Both the position numbers and the translations under genes were made by a program. Of a stretch of DNA of 64,000 nucleotides, positions 37,950 through 45,302 are shown piece after piece (the first letter of the stretch is position 1; the number at the start of each line of letters is the position of its first letter). Source of the DNA: an uncultured Fluviicola sp. (GTDB taxonomy: Bacteria > Bacteroidota > Bacteroidia > Flavobacteriales_D > Crocinitomicaceae); the NCBI GenBank assembly GCA_913009205.1, contig CAJVYC010000002.1:1-64000 (forward strand), written 5' to 3'. The notes beneath the pieces were generated by a model. That model was not told the origin of the DNA, did no database searches, and worked only from the letters and a program-made list of their open reading frames with translations.

Positions 37950-38498
37950 ATGAAATGGGAAGAATATCAATTGAAATTTGACCAAATACTAAGTGGCGAA
38001 TTCACAGATTCACCATATGACGATCCTGCATATGTTGAATATGTAAAATTGAACAACTCAAGATCTAAGAGATGGATTAAGAAAGGCGAATTAACGGATG
38101 ATATTAAGTCGAAGTTAGATTCAGTTCAAGCAAAACAAAAATGGATTCTTATCACGGAACCTTGGTGTGGTGACGCTGCCCATTTGACTCCGTTTATAAA
38201 AATGATGGCGGACTACTCTAAACATATTGAGTTAGAAATACAAAAAAGAGATAGCGAACAAAGCGAAATTCATAATTACCTAACGAATGGAGGAAAGTCG
38301 ATTCCTAAGTTAATAGTAAGAGATGAAAATGGAAAAGATTTGTACAATTGGGGACCCCGTCCAAAAGAACCTCAAGCGATTTTTATGAATCGCAAATCTT
38401 CAAATCAAACAGCGGAAGAGAATAAATCGGAATTACAAGTTTGGTATAACAAAGACAAAGGAATTTCAATGCAAAAAGAATTAGCCGAATTGATTTAG
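37950..38498 (+). CDS. thioredoxin family protein (single-cysteine, Thioredoxin_9 type)
   Basis: 182 residues, no signal peptide. The thioredoxin-fold region is residues 60-150: QKWILITEPWCGDAAHLTPF with one cysteine (Cys73) where the usual motif has CxxC, then the cis-Pro block SIPKLIV and a WGPRPKEPQ tail. The family (WCGD-A type) is common in Bacteroidota and Firmicutes. Lack of the resolving cysteine suggests a peroxiredoxin- or glutaredoxin-like mechanism, or a bacillithiol partner. bshB1 in this window shows that bacillithiol is made. Confidence 0.85.
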   Translation: MKWEEYQLKFDQILSGEFTDSPYDDPAYVEYVKLNNSRSKRWIKKGELTDDIKSKLDSVQAKQKWILITEPWCGDAAHLTPFIKMMADYSKHIELEIQKRDSEQSEIHNYLTNGGKSIPKLIVRDENGKDLYNWGPRPKEPQAIFMNRKSSNQTAEENKSELQVWYNKDKGISMQKELAELI

Positions 38499-38528
38499 AA
38501 TATATAGATGTTAGTAGTATAGAAGTGT

Positions 38529-38568
38529 GTAAAGACGGCGGAGAGCGGCTTCTTTACTATGTTTTTTT
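38529..38568 (+). terminator. terminator after thioredoxin-like gene
   Basis: GTAAAGA (38529-38535) pairs with TCTTTAC (38551-38557), extended by an inner GC pair, followed by TATG and seven T. Confidence 0.5.
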
Positions 38569-38575
38569 GACTAAA

Positions 38576-38606
38576 GTTGTAAGTTGCATTGAACCTGACT
38601 TACAAC
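38576..38606. repeat. inverted repeat at the trmN6 3' end
   Basis: GTTGTAAGT (38576-38584) and ACTTACAAC (38598-38606) are a perfect 9-bp inverted repeat that includes the trmN6 stop codon. It may help end the rpsP operon; the T tract is weak. Confidence 0.4.
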
Positions 38607-39304
38607 ACGTTGAAATGAAATTCTCTAGTAAGTTCTTTATACTCTTTCGAGTAACCGTTTGATTTGTCGCGAACCGAGAAATGGGATTCTTCAAGGATGC
38701 TTTTATAGTTACAACAGACAAAAATCACCCTTTTCGTATCACCACCTACTTTCCCATGAATTGAAATCTTCTCAATCATATGAAGGTTGGCACTGTTGCA
38801 TTGCTTTTTCCAAACTTGTTCATCCTCAACTGGAACGATAAACCAAAATTCACCATCATCAGATAGCAATCTTCGGGCTTTAAGAATAAACTCGCGCATC
38901 GGTAAACTTTTCTCGTGACGCGCGTTTGCTTTTCTATCATCTTGATTTACAAGTGTTGTCTGATAGTAAGGCGGATTGGAAACAATCAAATCGTATTTTT
39001 CTTCTGTTTCGTATTCTAAAAAATCACAATGATGGGTCTTAAGACGCTCTGGCCAAGGTGAGTTCTTAAAGTTAAGTTCGCCTTCAGCTGCAGAAAGCGC
39101 GTCCAATTCAATTGCGTCAATTGAAATGTCGGAATTGTTTTGAGCAATCATTAGTGACAGAACTCCTGTTCCAGAACCAACATCCAATCCTTTTTTACTT
39201 CCATTACTATTAACGAAAGATCCCAGAACCATTGCGTCGGTTCCAACTTTCATAGCGTTGTCGTTTTGAGTGATTTCGAATTGTTTGAATCGAAAGTTTG
39301 ACAT
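38600..39304 (-). CDS. trmN6: tRNA1(Val) (adenine(37)-N6)-methyltransferase-like
   Basis: 234 residues. Class I methyltransferase: RFKQFEITQNDNAMKVGTDAMVLG (family N-terminus), SAM motif GLDVGSGTGVLSLMIA, and catalytic SNPPYYQ (residues 109-115) typical of N6-adenine modification. It methylates adenine 37 of tRNA-Val in E. coli YfiC. It is the last gene of rpsP-rimM-trmN6, touching rimM at a single base. Confidence 0.9.
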   Translation of the reverse strand: MSNFRFKQFEITQNDNAMKVGTDAMVLGSFVNSNGSKKGLDVGSGTGVLSLMIAQNNSDISIDAIELDALSAAEGELNFKNSPWPERLKTHHCDFLEYETEEKYDLIVSNPPYYQTTLVNQDDRKANARHEKSLPMREFILKARRLLSDDGEFWFIVPVEDEQVWKKQCNSANLHMIEKISIHGKVGGDTKRVIFVCCNYKSILEESHFSVRDKSNGYSKEYKELTREFHFNVL

Positions 39305-39834
39305 TAACTTAAATAAATTTCGATGAGGCCTTCTGGTGTTTGAACGTGAAGTTCTTTCTTCTCACGATCCACTTTCGTGACGGTATCTTTGAGTAAGGGA
39401 ATTAGAATCTCCTTTGAATCTGGAGAAATTATTTGGAACAATGGATTGACTTTAAAATCGACTATTTGTTGCAGTTCTCCAACGGCTCCAAGTCTTGCGT
39501 CCACGATTGTAAATCCAGCAACTTCGTGATCATAATAATGAAGTCCTGTTAACTCAGGTAAAATTTGAGCAGGTAAATAGATATCTTTTCTCAAAAGTTT
39601 TCTAGCTCCATCTTCTGACGTAACACCTTCGAATTTTGCCGCAGCAAATCCTTTGTTCTTCAGTTTAAATGATTCTAGAAAGAAAGGGGTAAGTTGATCA
39701 TTAAGATCAATAAAAATCGCATCAAGTGTGCGATAGTCTTCAGGATTAGTAACGTCTAAAAACAACGAAACTTCACCTTTAAATCCGTGAAGTTTCGCTA
39801 CATATCCTAAATGAAAGCAATCCGCTTTTTTCAT
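39304..39834 (-). CDS. rimM: ribosome maturation factor RimM
   Basis: 176 residues from the ATG at 39834. RimM N-domain blocks DCFHLGYVAKLHGFKGEVSL and VTSEDGARKLLRKDIYLP, and a PRC-barrel C-domain (LTGLHYYDHEVAGFTIVD, NPLFQIISPDSKEILIPLLKD). It assists 30S head assembly around bS19. A longer reading from 39888 would extend into rpsP. The gap to rpsP is 28 bp and the rpsP-rimM order is conserved across bacteria. Confidence 0.93.
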   Translation of the reverse strand: MKKADCFHLGYVAKLHGFKGEVSLFLDVTNPEDYRTLDAIFIDLNDQLTPFFLESFKLKNKGFAAAKFEGVTSEDGARKLLRKDIYLPAQILPELTGLHYYDHEVAGFTIVDARLGAVGELQQIVDFKVNPLFQIISPDSKEILIPLLKDTVTKVDREKKELHVQTPEGLIEIYLS

Positions 39835-39862
39835 TCTTAATGTTTGTTGAAAGCTAAGCTTT

Positions 39863-40558
39863 CTACTCTGCTGCTGGTTTTTCTTCATCAGCTGGAGCTG
39901 CTGCTTCTGGAGCTGCTTCTGCTACTGGAGCTTCTTCTACTACTGGAGCTTCTTCAACTACCGTTTCTGGAGCTGCTTCTACTACTGGAGCTTCTTCAAC
40001 TACCGCTTCTGGAGCTGCTTCTGCTTCTGGAGCTGCTTCAACTACCGCTTCTGGAGCTTCTTCAACTACTTCTGGAGCTTCTTCAACTACTTCTGGCTCA
40101 GGAGTATTTTTAGCTTCAATTTCTTTAGCTCTCGCTGCTGAAACATCAGACTCTGCTTTCAATGCATCTGCTGCTGCTTTTTCTGCTGCTTTAGACAAAC
40201 CATCTTTCTTAGTCGCTACTTTACCTTCTTTCTCCTCTAACCACTTAGCGAACTTCTCTTCCACTTGCGCTTCAGTTAATGCTCCCTTAGCAATTCCTTT
40301 GATAAGGTGATTTTTGTAAATAACTCCTTTGTAAGACAAAATCGCTTTTGCAGTATCAGTCATCTCAGCACCTTTTTGTATCCATCCTAATGTTTTGTCG
40401 AAATTAATTTCGATAACTGCTGGATTAACATTTGGGTTATAAGTTCCTAATTTCTCAATGAAACGACCGTCTCTTGGAGCTCTGCTGTCAGCAGCTACGA
40501 TGTGGTAAAAAGGTTTACCTTTCTTACCGTGTCTTTGCAATCTAATTTTAGTTGCCAT
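39863..40558 (-). CDS. rpsP: ribosomal protein bS16 with long acidic Ala/Glu/Pro/Val tail
   Basis: 231 residues. Residues 1-85 are bS16 (MATKIRLQRHGKKGKPFYHI, GRFIEKLGTYNP). Residues 86-150 form a lysine/alanine-rich helix. From about residue 152 a low-complexity repeat follows, built of APE-x-VVEEAP units. Typical bS16 is 80-90 residues; Bacteroidota versions are extended, but this one is long. The tail is coded by imperfect DNA repeats (39866-40105) that could expand or shrink. First gene of the rpsP-rimM-trmN6 operon. Confidence 0.94.
   Translation of the reverse strand: MATKIRLQRHGKKGKPFYHIVAADSRAPRDGRFIEKLGTYNPNVNPAVIEINFDKTLGWIQKGAEMTDTAKAILSYKGVIYKNHLIKGIAKGALTEAQVEEKFAKWLEEKEGKVATKKDGLSKAAEKAAADALKAESDVSAARAKEIEAKNTPEPEVVEEAPEVVEEAPEAVVEAAPEAEAAPEAVVEEAPVVEAAPETVVEEAPVVEEAPVAEAAPEAAAPADEEKPAAE
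39866..40105. repeat. in-gene degenerate repeat of rpsP tail
   Basis: Many near-identical 18-30 bp units (plus-strand view CTTCTGGAGCTGCTTCTACT) encode the APEVVEEAP-like tail. It is coding, not a CRISPR array: there are no spacers and units are in frame. Confidence 0.8.
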
Positions 40559-40576
40559 ATCTAAATCTTATTGTTT

Positions 40577-40635
40577 GGAGTACGAAACTCCGTGTTAATA
40601 ATAATCCATCTTCTCGAGATGGGTCGGCAAAGATA
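40577..40635 (-). promoter_or_regulatory. rpsP promoter box and hairpin-containing leader
   Basis: Minus-strand TATCTTTG (40628-40635) is a perfect -7 box. The leader to the rpsP ATG is about 65 nt and holds two short hairpins: CCATCT/AGATGG (40606-40622) and GGAGT/ACTCC (40577-40591). Either could be an autoregulatory site for a ribosomal protein, or chance. Confidence 0.45.
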
Positions 40636-40797
40636 ACACTAATTCCAATAAAAGCTAGGAGGTTAAGTGAAAAAAGTCAAATTTCAGAATTGGATATTTC
40701 GATTCGATCCATGAGCGTGTAAAGCGGTATTTAACTTTCAACTTAAGAATCGAATTTTCCATAATTTAAATAGCACTAAAAATATGTTATAATTTTA

Positions 40798-41029
40798 TTA
40801 GAATTCGAAATAGACTAACTCTTCTTTTGGCAATGCCATCATTGCTTTAAAGAGCCAGTAAAGTCTGACAACAGCGCAAGTTATTCCAAACACAAACGCT
40901 AAAATTCTCCATTTACTCATTTTGATACTAAACGCCAAAAATAAAGGTTCAGCAATCATAGCAAGATCAATAAGATAGCCGAAACCTTCAAAAAAAAGGA
41001 CTAATCTCAAAATTTTCCGATGCTTTCAT
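40798..41029 (-). CDS. small membrane protein, possibly frameshifted at a T8 tract
   Basis: A 70-residue reading with two membrane segments (LAMIAEPLFLAFSI and ILAFVFGITCAVVRLYWLF) has no ATG start, only TTG at 41010. An ATG at 41029 opens MKASENFEISPFF in another frame, and joins the reading exactly if the run of eight T (minus strand, 40990-40997) had seven. So the gene is either TTG-started, broken, or expressed by slippage. No family recognised. Confidence 0.45.
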
Positions 41030-41314
41030 ACACTTTGTTAACAACAAACCAGTATCAACCTGAAAATATATTAATTAAAATAGCAATCAGAATTAGCCTT
41101 TCGAGGACATTCGGTTTTTCTTGACTGTGAAATTTTCCGTATTGGATGTATCAATGACTTCTTTCAGAGCTAACTAAATTAGTATTAGTTCAATACGATT
41201 AATCCATTCCGTTTTTTTCAATAAAAAATACCACTCATGTCAAAATTTTACCATTCAAATATTCTATTTTATATTTTACTATAAATTCACTATTTTCACA
41301 AAAAAAGCTGCTAC
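41030..41314. other. AT-rich spacer, nothing recognised
   Basis: No coding frame or repeat supported. Probably holds the promoters of the small membrane protein (minus) and the FadL operon (plus). Confidence 0.4.
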
Positions 41315-42556
41315 TTGAAAACTCCTGTATCGCATATAACTATTTTATTATCAATTCTTTTCTGTCTGCCTTTGATCAGCTTAGCTCAAGGCTATCAAGT
41401 CAATCTTCAAGGTCAGGCTCAACAAGGAATGGCAAGTGCAGGAACTGCTTTCATTCAGGACGCAGCAAGTGTTTTTTATAATCCTGGAGGAATGTCTTTT
41501 TTGGATAAAAGCCAAGTCATTGGAGGAGTCACGCCTACAATCTCAAACGGTCTTTTTACAGAAGCTGAAACGGGTGAATATGGAAGAACTACATCTCCAG
41601 TCGGAACTCCGTTTGCCGCTTATGGAGTTTACAAATTAAGCGATTCAAGCAAATTAAGCTTCGGATTAGGCGTTTATACACCTTTCGGAAGCACAGTTGA
41701 ATGGGAAGAAGGATGGGCTGGACGATTCGCGGTAACACGTTTACAACTCATGTCTATTTTTGTGCAACCAACTTTAAGTTATAAGTTGACAGACGCAATT
41801 GGTGTAGGAGCAGGATTTGTATACAGCTATGGTAAAGTAAACCTGCAAAAAGACCTACCGCTACAATTTCAAAATGGAGAATACGGTTCTGTTGAATTGG
41901 ACGGAACGGGAAGTGGATTTGGATTTAATGCAGGAATCTATTTCGAACCTGTAAAATGGCTTTCCGCTGGGTTTACATACCGTTCGCAAGTCAACATGAA
42001 CCTTAATAAAGGAATGTCTACATTCACTGTTCCAAGTTCGCTCGAAGAGAATTTTCCATCTGGAAACTTTACTTCATCATTGCCGCTTCCGAGCATTGTG
42101 ACATTGGGGTTTTCTTTCAAACCAAATGAAAAATTAACAATAGCGCTTGATATCAATCATGTTGGCTGGGTAGCTTATGACACGCTTGCCTTCGACTATG
42201 AGGTCAATACAGAATCGCTCGAAGACACGAAGTCGCCTCGGAATTATGAGAACACTTTTGCTTTTAGATTGGGTGCTCAATATGACTTCACAGAAAAAAC
42301 CGCTGCCCGCGCTGGAATTAGTTACGGTATATCTCCTGTTTCAAACGGATACGTTACACCAGAAACGCCTGATGCGAATCGAGTTAGTTATACCGTTGGT
42401 TTTGGCTACGCGATTAAAGAGCGTTTGAAGTTAGACGCGTCTTTGCTTTATACGCAAGTAACTCGGACGGATAAAAACATAGAAACGAATTTAGAAGGAA
42501 CGTTTAAAGTTATTGCTTTCGCGCCCGGACTTTCCATTTCATACCTATTCAAATGA
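41315..42556 (+). CDS. FadL/OmpP1 family outer membrane transport protein
   Basis: 413 residues from a TTG start; no ATG precedes the signal peptide (KTPVSHITILLSILFCLP, ending SLAQ). Family motifs: GMASAGTAFIQDAASVFYNPGGMSFL (N-terminal hatch), YTPFGSTVEWEEGWAGRFAVTRLQLMS, and a C-terminal FAPGLSISYLFK strand. The FadL family moves hydrophobic compounds such as long-chain fatty acids across the outer membrane. It overlaps the next gene by 4 bp (ATGA), so the two are translationally coupled. Confidence 0.9.
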   Translation: MKTPVSHITILLSILFCLPLISLAQGYQVNLQGQAQQGMASAGTAFIQDAASVFYNPGGMSFLDKSQVIGGVTPTISNGLFTEAETGEYGRTTSPVGTPFAAYGVYKLSDSSKLSFGLGVYTPFGSTVEWEEGWAGRFAVTRLQLMSIFVQPTLSYKLTDAIGVGAGFVYSYGKVNLQKDLPLQFQNGEYGSVELDGTGSGFGFNAGIYFEPVKWLSAGFTYRSQVNMNLNKGMSTFTVPSSLEENFPSGNFTSSLPLPSIVTLGFSFKPNEKLTIALDINHVGWVAYDTLAFDYEVNTESLEDTKSPRNYENTFAFRLGAQYDFTEKTAARAGISYGISPVSNGYVTPETPDANRVSYTVGFGYAIKERLKLDASLLYTQVTRTDKNIETNLEGTFKVIAFAPGLSISYLFK

Positions 42557-43881
42557 TGAAGATGAAACGACATATAATGTTCCTTGTATTAATCATTATT
42601 GCTTCAAGTTGTAAACCAAAGAAAGTTGAAGTGCCCGCCACTCTGGGAGATATTGATGTAACTTCTACCGTCGCGATTGGCGGAAATAGTTTTGCAGGGT
42701 ATTCGGATGACGCTCTGCATCTAGAAGGTCAAGAATATTCAATCCCAAGCATTATCTTGGACAGAATGGAAGAGTCAAATCAATTTAATCCATTCACGCT
42801 ACCCTATTTATCGTCTTCTTCAAACGGAATAAATTTGAACGGAGATTCAAAATTGATCTTGGGCTACAAAACCGATTGCAACAATGAGACTTCACTTTCG
42901 CCTATTCGAAAAGCAGTTTCAGGAAATGTTGATGATTTAAACAATTGGGTTTATGGAACAGACGGACCATTTTTCAACCTTTCCATTCCCAACCTAAAAT
43001 TTCAGGAACTGAACGATGTCGGATTAGGAAACCCTGCAAACGGTATTGGAAATTACAATCCGTGGTTCTCGAGAATTGCAAGTGATCAAGCAAACAGTTC
43101 AATTTTGTCAGATGCTGTGGCTTTAAATCCAACTTTTCTATTCCTTTCTATAGGACAAGATGACATCACTGATTTCGCAAAGTCGGGCACAACCGGAACT
43201 GCACTTCCTTCAAGCGTAGATTTTTTTAACGATTTACAGGAAGTTGCAACGGCATTCCCAAATACACAAGGCGTAATATCGATAATTCCAAACGTATTGT
43301 TAACGCCTTATTTCAATACTATCCCATACAATGGGCTGACTTTAGAAGCAGATCAAGCAGTCACAATAAATAACGTTTTCAATCCAATTGGAATATCTTT
43401 TAATGTGGGAGATAACGGTTTTTTAATAGAAGACTTAAGTGAACCTTTTGGAGTTCGAAAAATGGTGGAGGGTGAATTGGTTTTATTGAGCATTCCATTG
43501 GATTCCGTTAAATGTTTTGGCATGGGATCAATCGTTCCAATTCCAGATAGATACATTTTAACGCTGGATGAAATAACAGCTCTTAATCAAACATTGTTTC
43601 AATACAATAATGAAATATCAAGCTATGCTGCGACGTATAATTATGCTCTAGTAGATGCAACCGCGATATATCTTTCATTGCAATCAGGAATTGTTTACAA
43701 CGGCGTTTCAATATCAACCGAATTTGTTTCAGGAGGCGCCTTTTCTATGGATGGTCTCAACTTAAATCCAATTGGAAATGCGTTATTCGCGAACCAATAT
43801 ATAAAAGCAATAAATGACAAGTACAATGCTCGCATTCCGCTAGCGCCAGTCACGAATTACCCGGGAGTCTATTTCCCATAA
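42553..43881 (+). CDS. SGNH-like lipoprotein lacking all four hallmark residues
   Basis: 442 residues with lipoprotein signal (FLVLIIIASSC). It aligns with the Bacteroidota SGNH/GDSL family normally paired with FadL. Expected GNS-LTAGY is GGNSFAGY (Asn at the nucleophile position, Ser shifted), the block II Gly region reads NLSIPNLK, expected G-x-N-D is GQDD, and expected D-G-V-H reads DGLNLNPIG. The closing block GGAFSMDGLNLNPIGNALFANQYIKAINDKYNARIP is otherwise family-like. It is therefore a likely inactive lipase, perhaps a lipid-binding partner of the FadL porin. Confidence 0.82.
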   Translation: MMKMKRHIMFLVLIIIASSCKPKKVEVPATLGDIDVTSTVAIGGNSFAGYSDDALHLEGQEYSIPSIILDRMEESNQFNPFTLPYLSSSSNGINLNGDSKLILGYKTDCNNETSLSPIRKAVSGNVDDLNNWVYGTDGPFFNLSIPNLKFQELNDVGLGNPANGIGNYNPWFSRIASDQANSSILSDAVALNPTFLFLSIGQDDITDFAKSGTTGTALPSSVDFFNDLQEVATAFPNTQGVISIIPNVLLTPYFNTIPYNGLTLEADQAVTINNVFNPIGISFNVGDNGFLIEDLSEPFGVRKMVEGELVLLSIPLDSVKCFGMGSIVPIPDRYILTLDEITALNQTLFQYNNEISSYAATYNYALVDATAIYLSLQSGIVYNGVSISTEFVSGGAFSMDGLNLNPIGNALFANQYIKAINDKYNARIPLAPVTNYPGVYFP

Positions 43882-43900
43882 CACTTCAATAAATTAAACT

Positions 43901-45187
43901 ATGAAAAAAATCTACTTATTAACTTTGGCCTTAATTGGCATCCTTGGATCTGCGCAAGCACAAACTCCTTGCGACAATGGAAGGTATTACACTGAATTGT
44001 TCCCAAATGTGACAATAACAAATGGTGTTCAGTTTGGATCAAACACAACATGGACGGGATCAAACATGAACCTAAAAATGGACATCTATGAGCCAACTGG
44101 AGATACTGAAACAGAGCGGCCTTTGATTATTTGGGCGCATGGCGGTAGCTTTATCGCAGGAACGAGAACAGACGGTGATATTGTTGCACTGGCAAATGCG
44201 TTTGCGAAAAAAGGATTTGTTTGTGTTTCTATCGATTATAGAACAGGAATGTTTCCTATTGATTCTATAAATGCGGTTAAAGCGGTTGTAAGAGCTACAC
44301 AAGACATGAAGGGATCAATTCGTTTCTTCTATGAAGACCGACAAAATTCAAACACGTACAAAATTGACACGAACAACATTATCATTGGAGGAAGTTCTGC
44401 CGGAGCGGTTACAGCGCTTCACTTAGCTTATTTGAACAAGGATTGCGAAGTAGAGCAATATATTAGTAATGCAGCTTTAAATGCAATGGGTGGGCTTGAA
44501 GGTACAAGCGGAAGTCCAGGATATTCAACGAATGTGCATGCTGTGATCAATTTATGTGGTGCTTTAGCAAGTTATGGATGGATGGAATCAGGAGATATTC
44601 CATTTTGTTCGTTGCATGGAGATGATGACGGCACAGTGCCTTATAACACAGACGAAGCAAGTGTTGCTGGTTTTAATGTTATTCAAATGGATGGAAGTCG
44701 TGTTTTAAATGAACAAGCAAACTCAGTTGGAATTCAAAATAATTTCTACACACATTACGGAGCTGGTCATGCGGTGTACGCCTCAAGTGCCGCCTTCATG
44801 GACACAACTATTCGTTTCGTTACTGACTTTTTAGTGGATCATTTGGTTTGTTCTGAACCAATTCTTCAGCCAGACAATACGCCAACAGGAAATGCTGTTC
44901 TTTACCCACTTACGTATTGTGGACTTGGGATCAACGAGGGTAAAATTGAAATCAAAGCAAACATTTTCCCAAACCCATCGAACAATTTAATCACAGTTCA
45001 ATTGGAAGGGACTTCTAAAATTCATTCGATTGAAATTTTAGATCTATCAGGAAGATCAATTGAATCCTTTGATTTAAATGCATCGGAATATACATTTGAA
45101 AAGAACGGAATTGGATCGGGAACATATGTTCTTAAGATTACCGATTCGGAGGGAAGAACTGGAACGAGTAGAATTATATTCAATTAA
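43901..45187 (+). CDS. secreted alpha/beta hydrolase (esterase) with T9SS type A sorting domain
   Basis: 428 residues. Signal peptide ends SAQAQ. Oxyanion HGGSF at 80-84, nucleophile Ser166 in GGSSAG, an acidic residue in HGDDDGTVPY and a His in GAGHAVY complete a triad. The last 80 residues (NIFPNPSNNLITVQL ... GTYVLKITDSEGRTGTSRIIFN) are a T9SS type A sorting domain. It should act on the cell surface or outside as an esterase or lipase. It follows the FadL and SGNH-like genes after 19 bp, so released lipids could feed that porin. Confidence 0.88.
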   Translation: MKKIYLLTLALIGILGSAQAQTPCDNGRYYTELFPNVTITNGVQFGSNTTWTGSNMNLKMDIYEPTGDTETERPLIIWAHGGSFIAGTRTDGDIVALANAFAKKGFVCVSIDYRTGMFPIDSINAVKAVVRATQDMKGSIRFFYEDRQNSNTYKIDTNNIIIGGSSAGAVTALHLAYLNKDCEVEQYISNAALNAMGGLEGTSGSPGYSTNVHAVINLCGALASYGWMESGDIPFCSLHGDDDGTVPYNTDEASVAGFNVIQMDGSRVLNEQANSVGIQNNFYTHYGAGHAVYASSAAFMDTTIRFVTDFLVDHLVCSEPILQPDNTPTGNAVLYPLTYCGLGINEGKIEIKANIFPNPSNNLITVQLEGTSKIHSIEILDLSGRSIESFDLNASEYTFEKNGIGSGTYVLKITDSEGRTGTSRIIFN

Positions 45188-45231
45188 TTCTAGAGAGTTT
45201 CTTTAGAAATTAAACATTTTGTAAGCTACCT

Positions 45232-45270
45232 GTAAAAGCATCATTTTCGAATGATGCTTTTACTTTTTAT
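45232..45270. terminator. strong UUCG-loop terminator
   Basis: A 14-bp perfect stem, GTAAAAGCATCATT (45232-45245) with AATGATGCTTTTAC (45250-45263), closed by a TTCG tetraloop and followed by TTTTT. It ends the FadL operon. Confidence 0.93.
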
Positions 45271-45302
45271 AGCTAAATTCACCGTCATATCATTCTACAA
45301 TT

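Noticed and set aside
39866-40105. CRISPR-like repetitive pattern
   Set aside because: Units are in-frame coding repeats without unique spacers of constant length.
39844-40113. Plus-strand leucine-rich 89-residue reading
   Set aside because: It is the reverse strand of the rpsP Ala/Glu repeat tail; composition is an artefact of the repeats.
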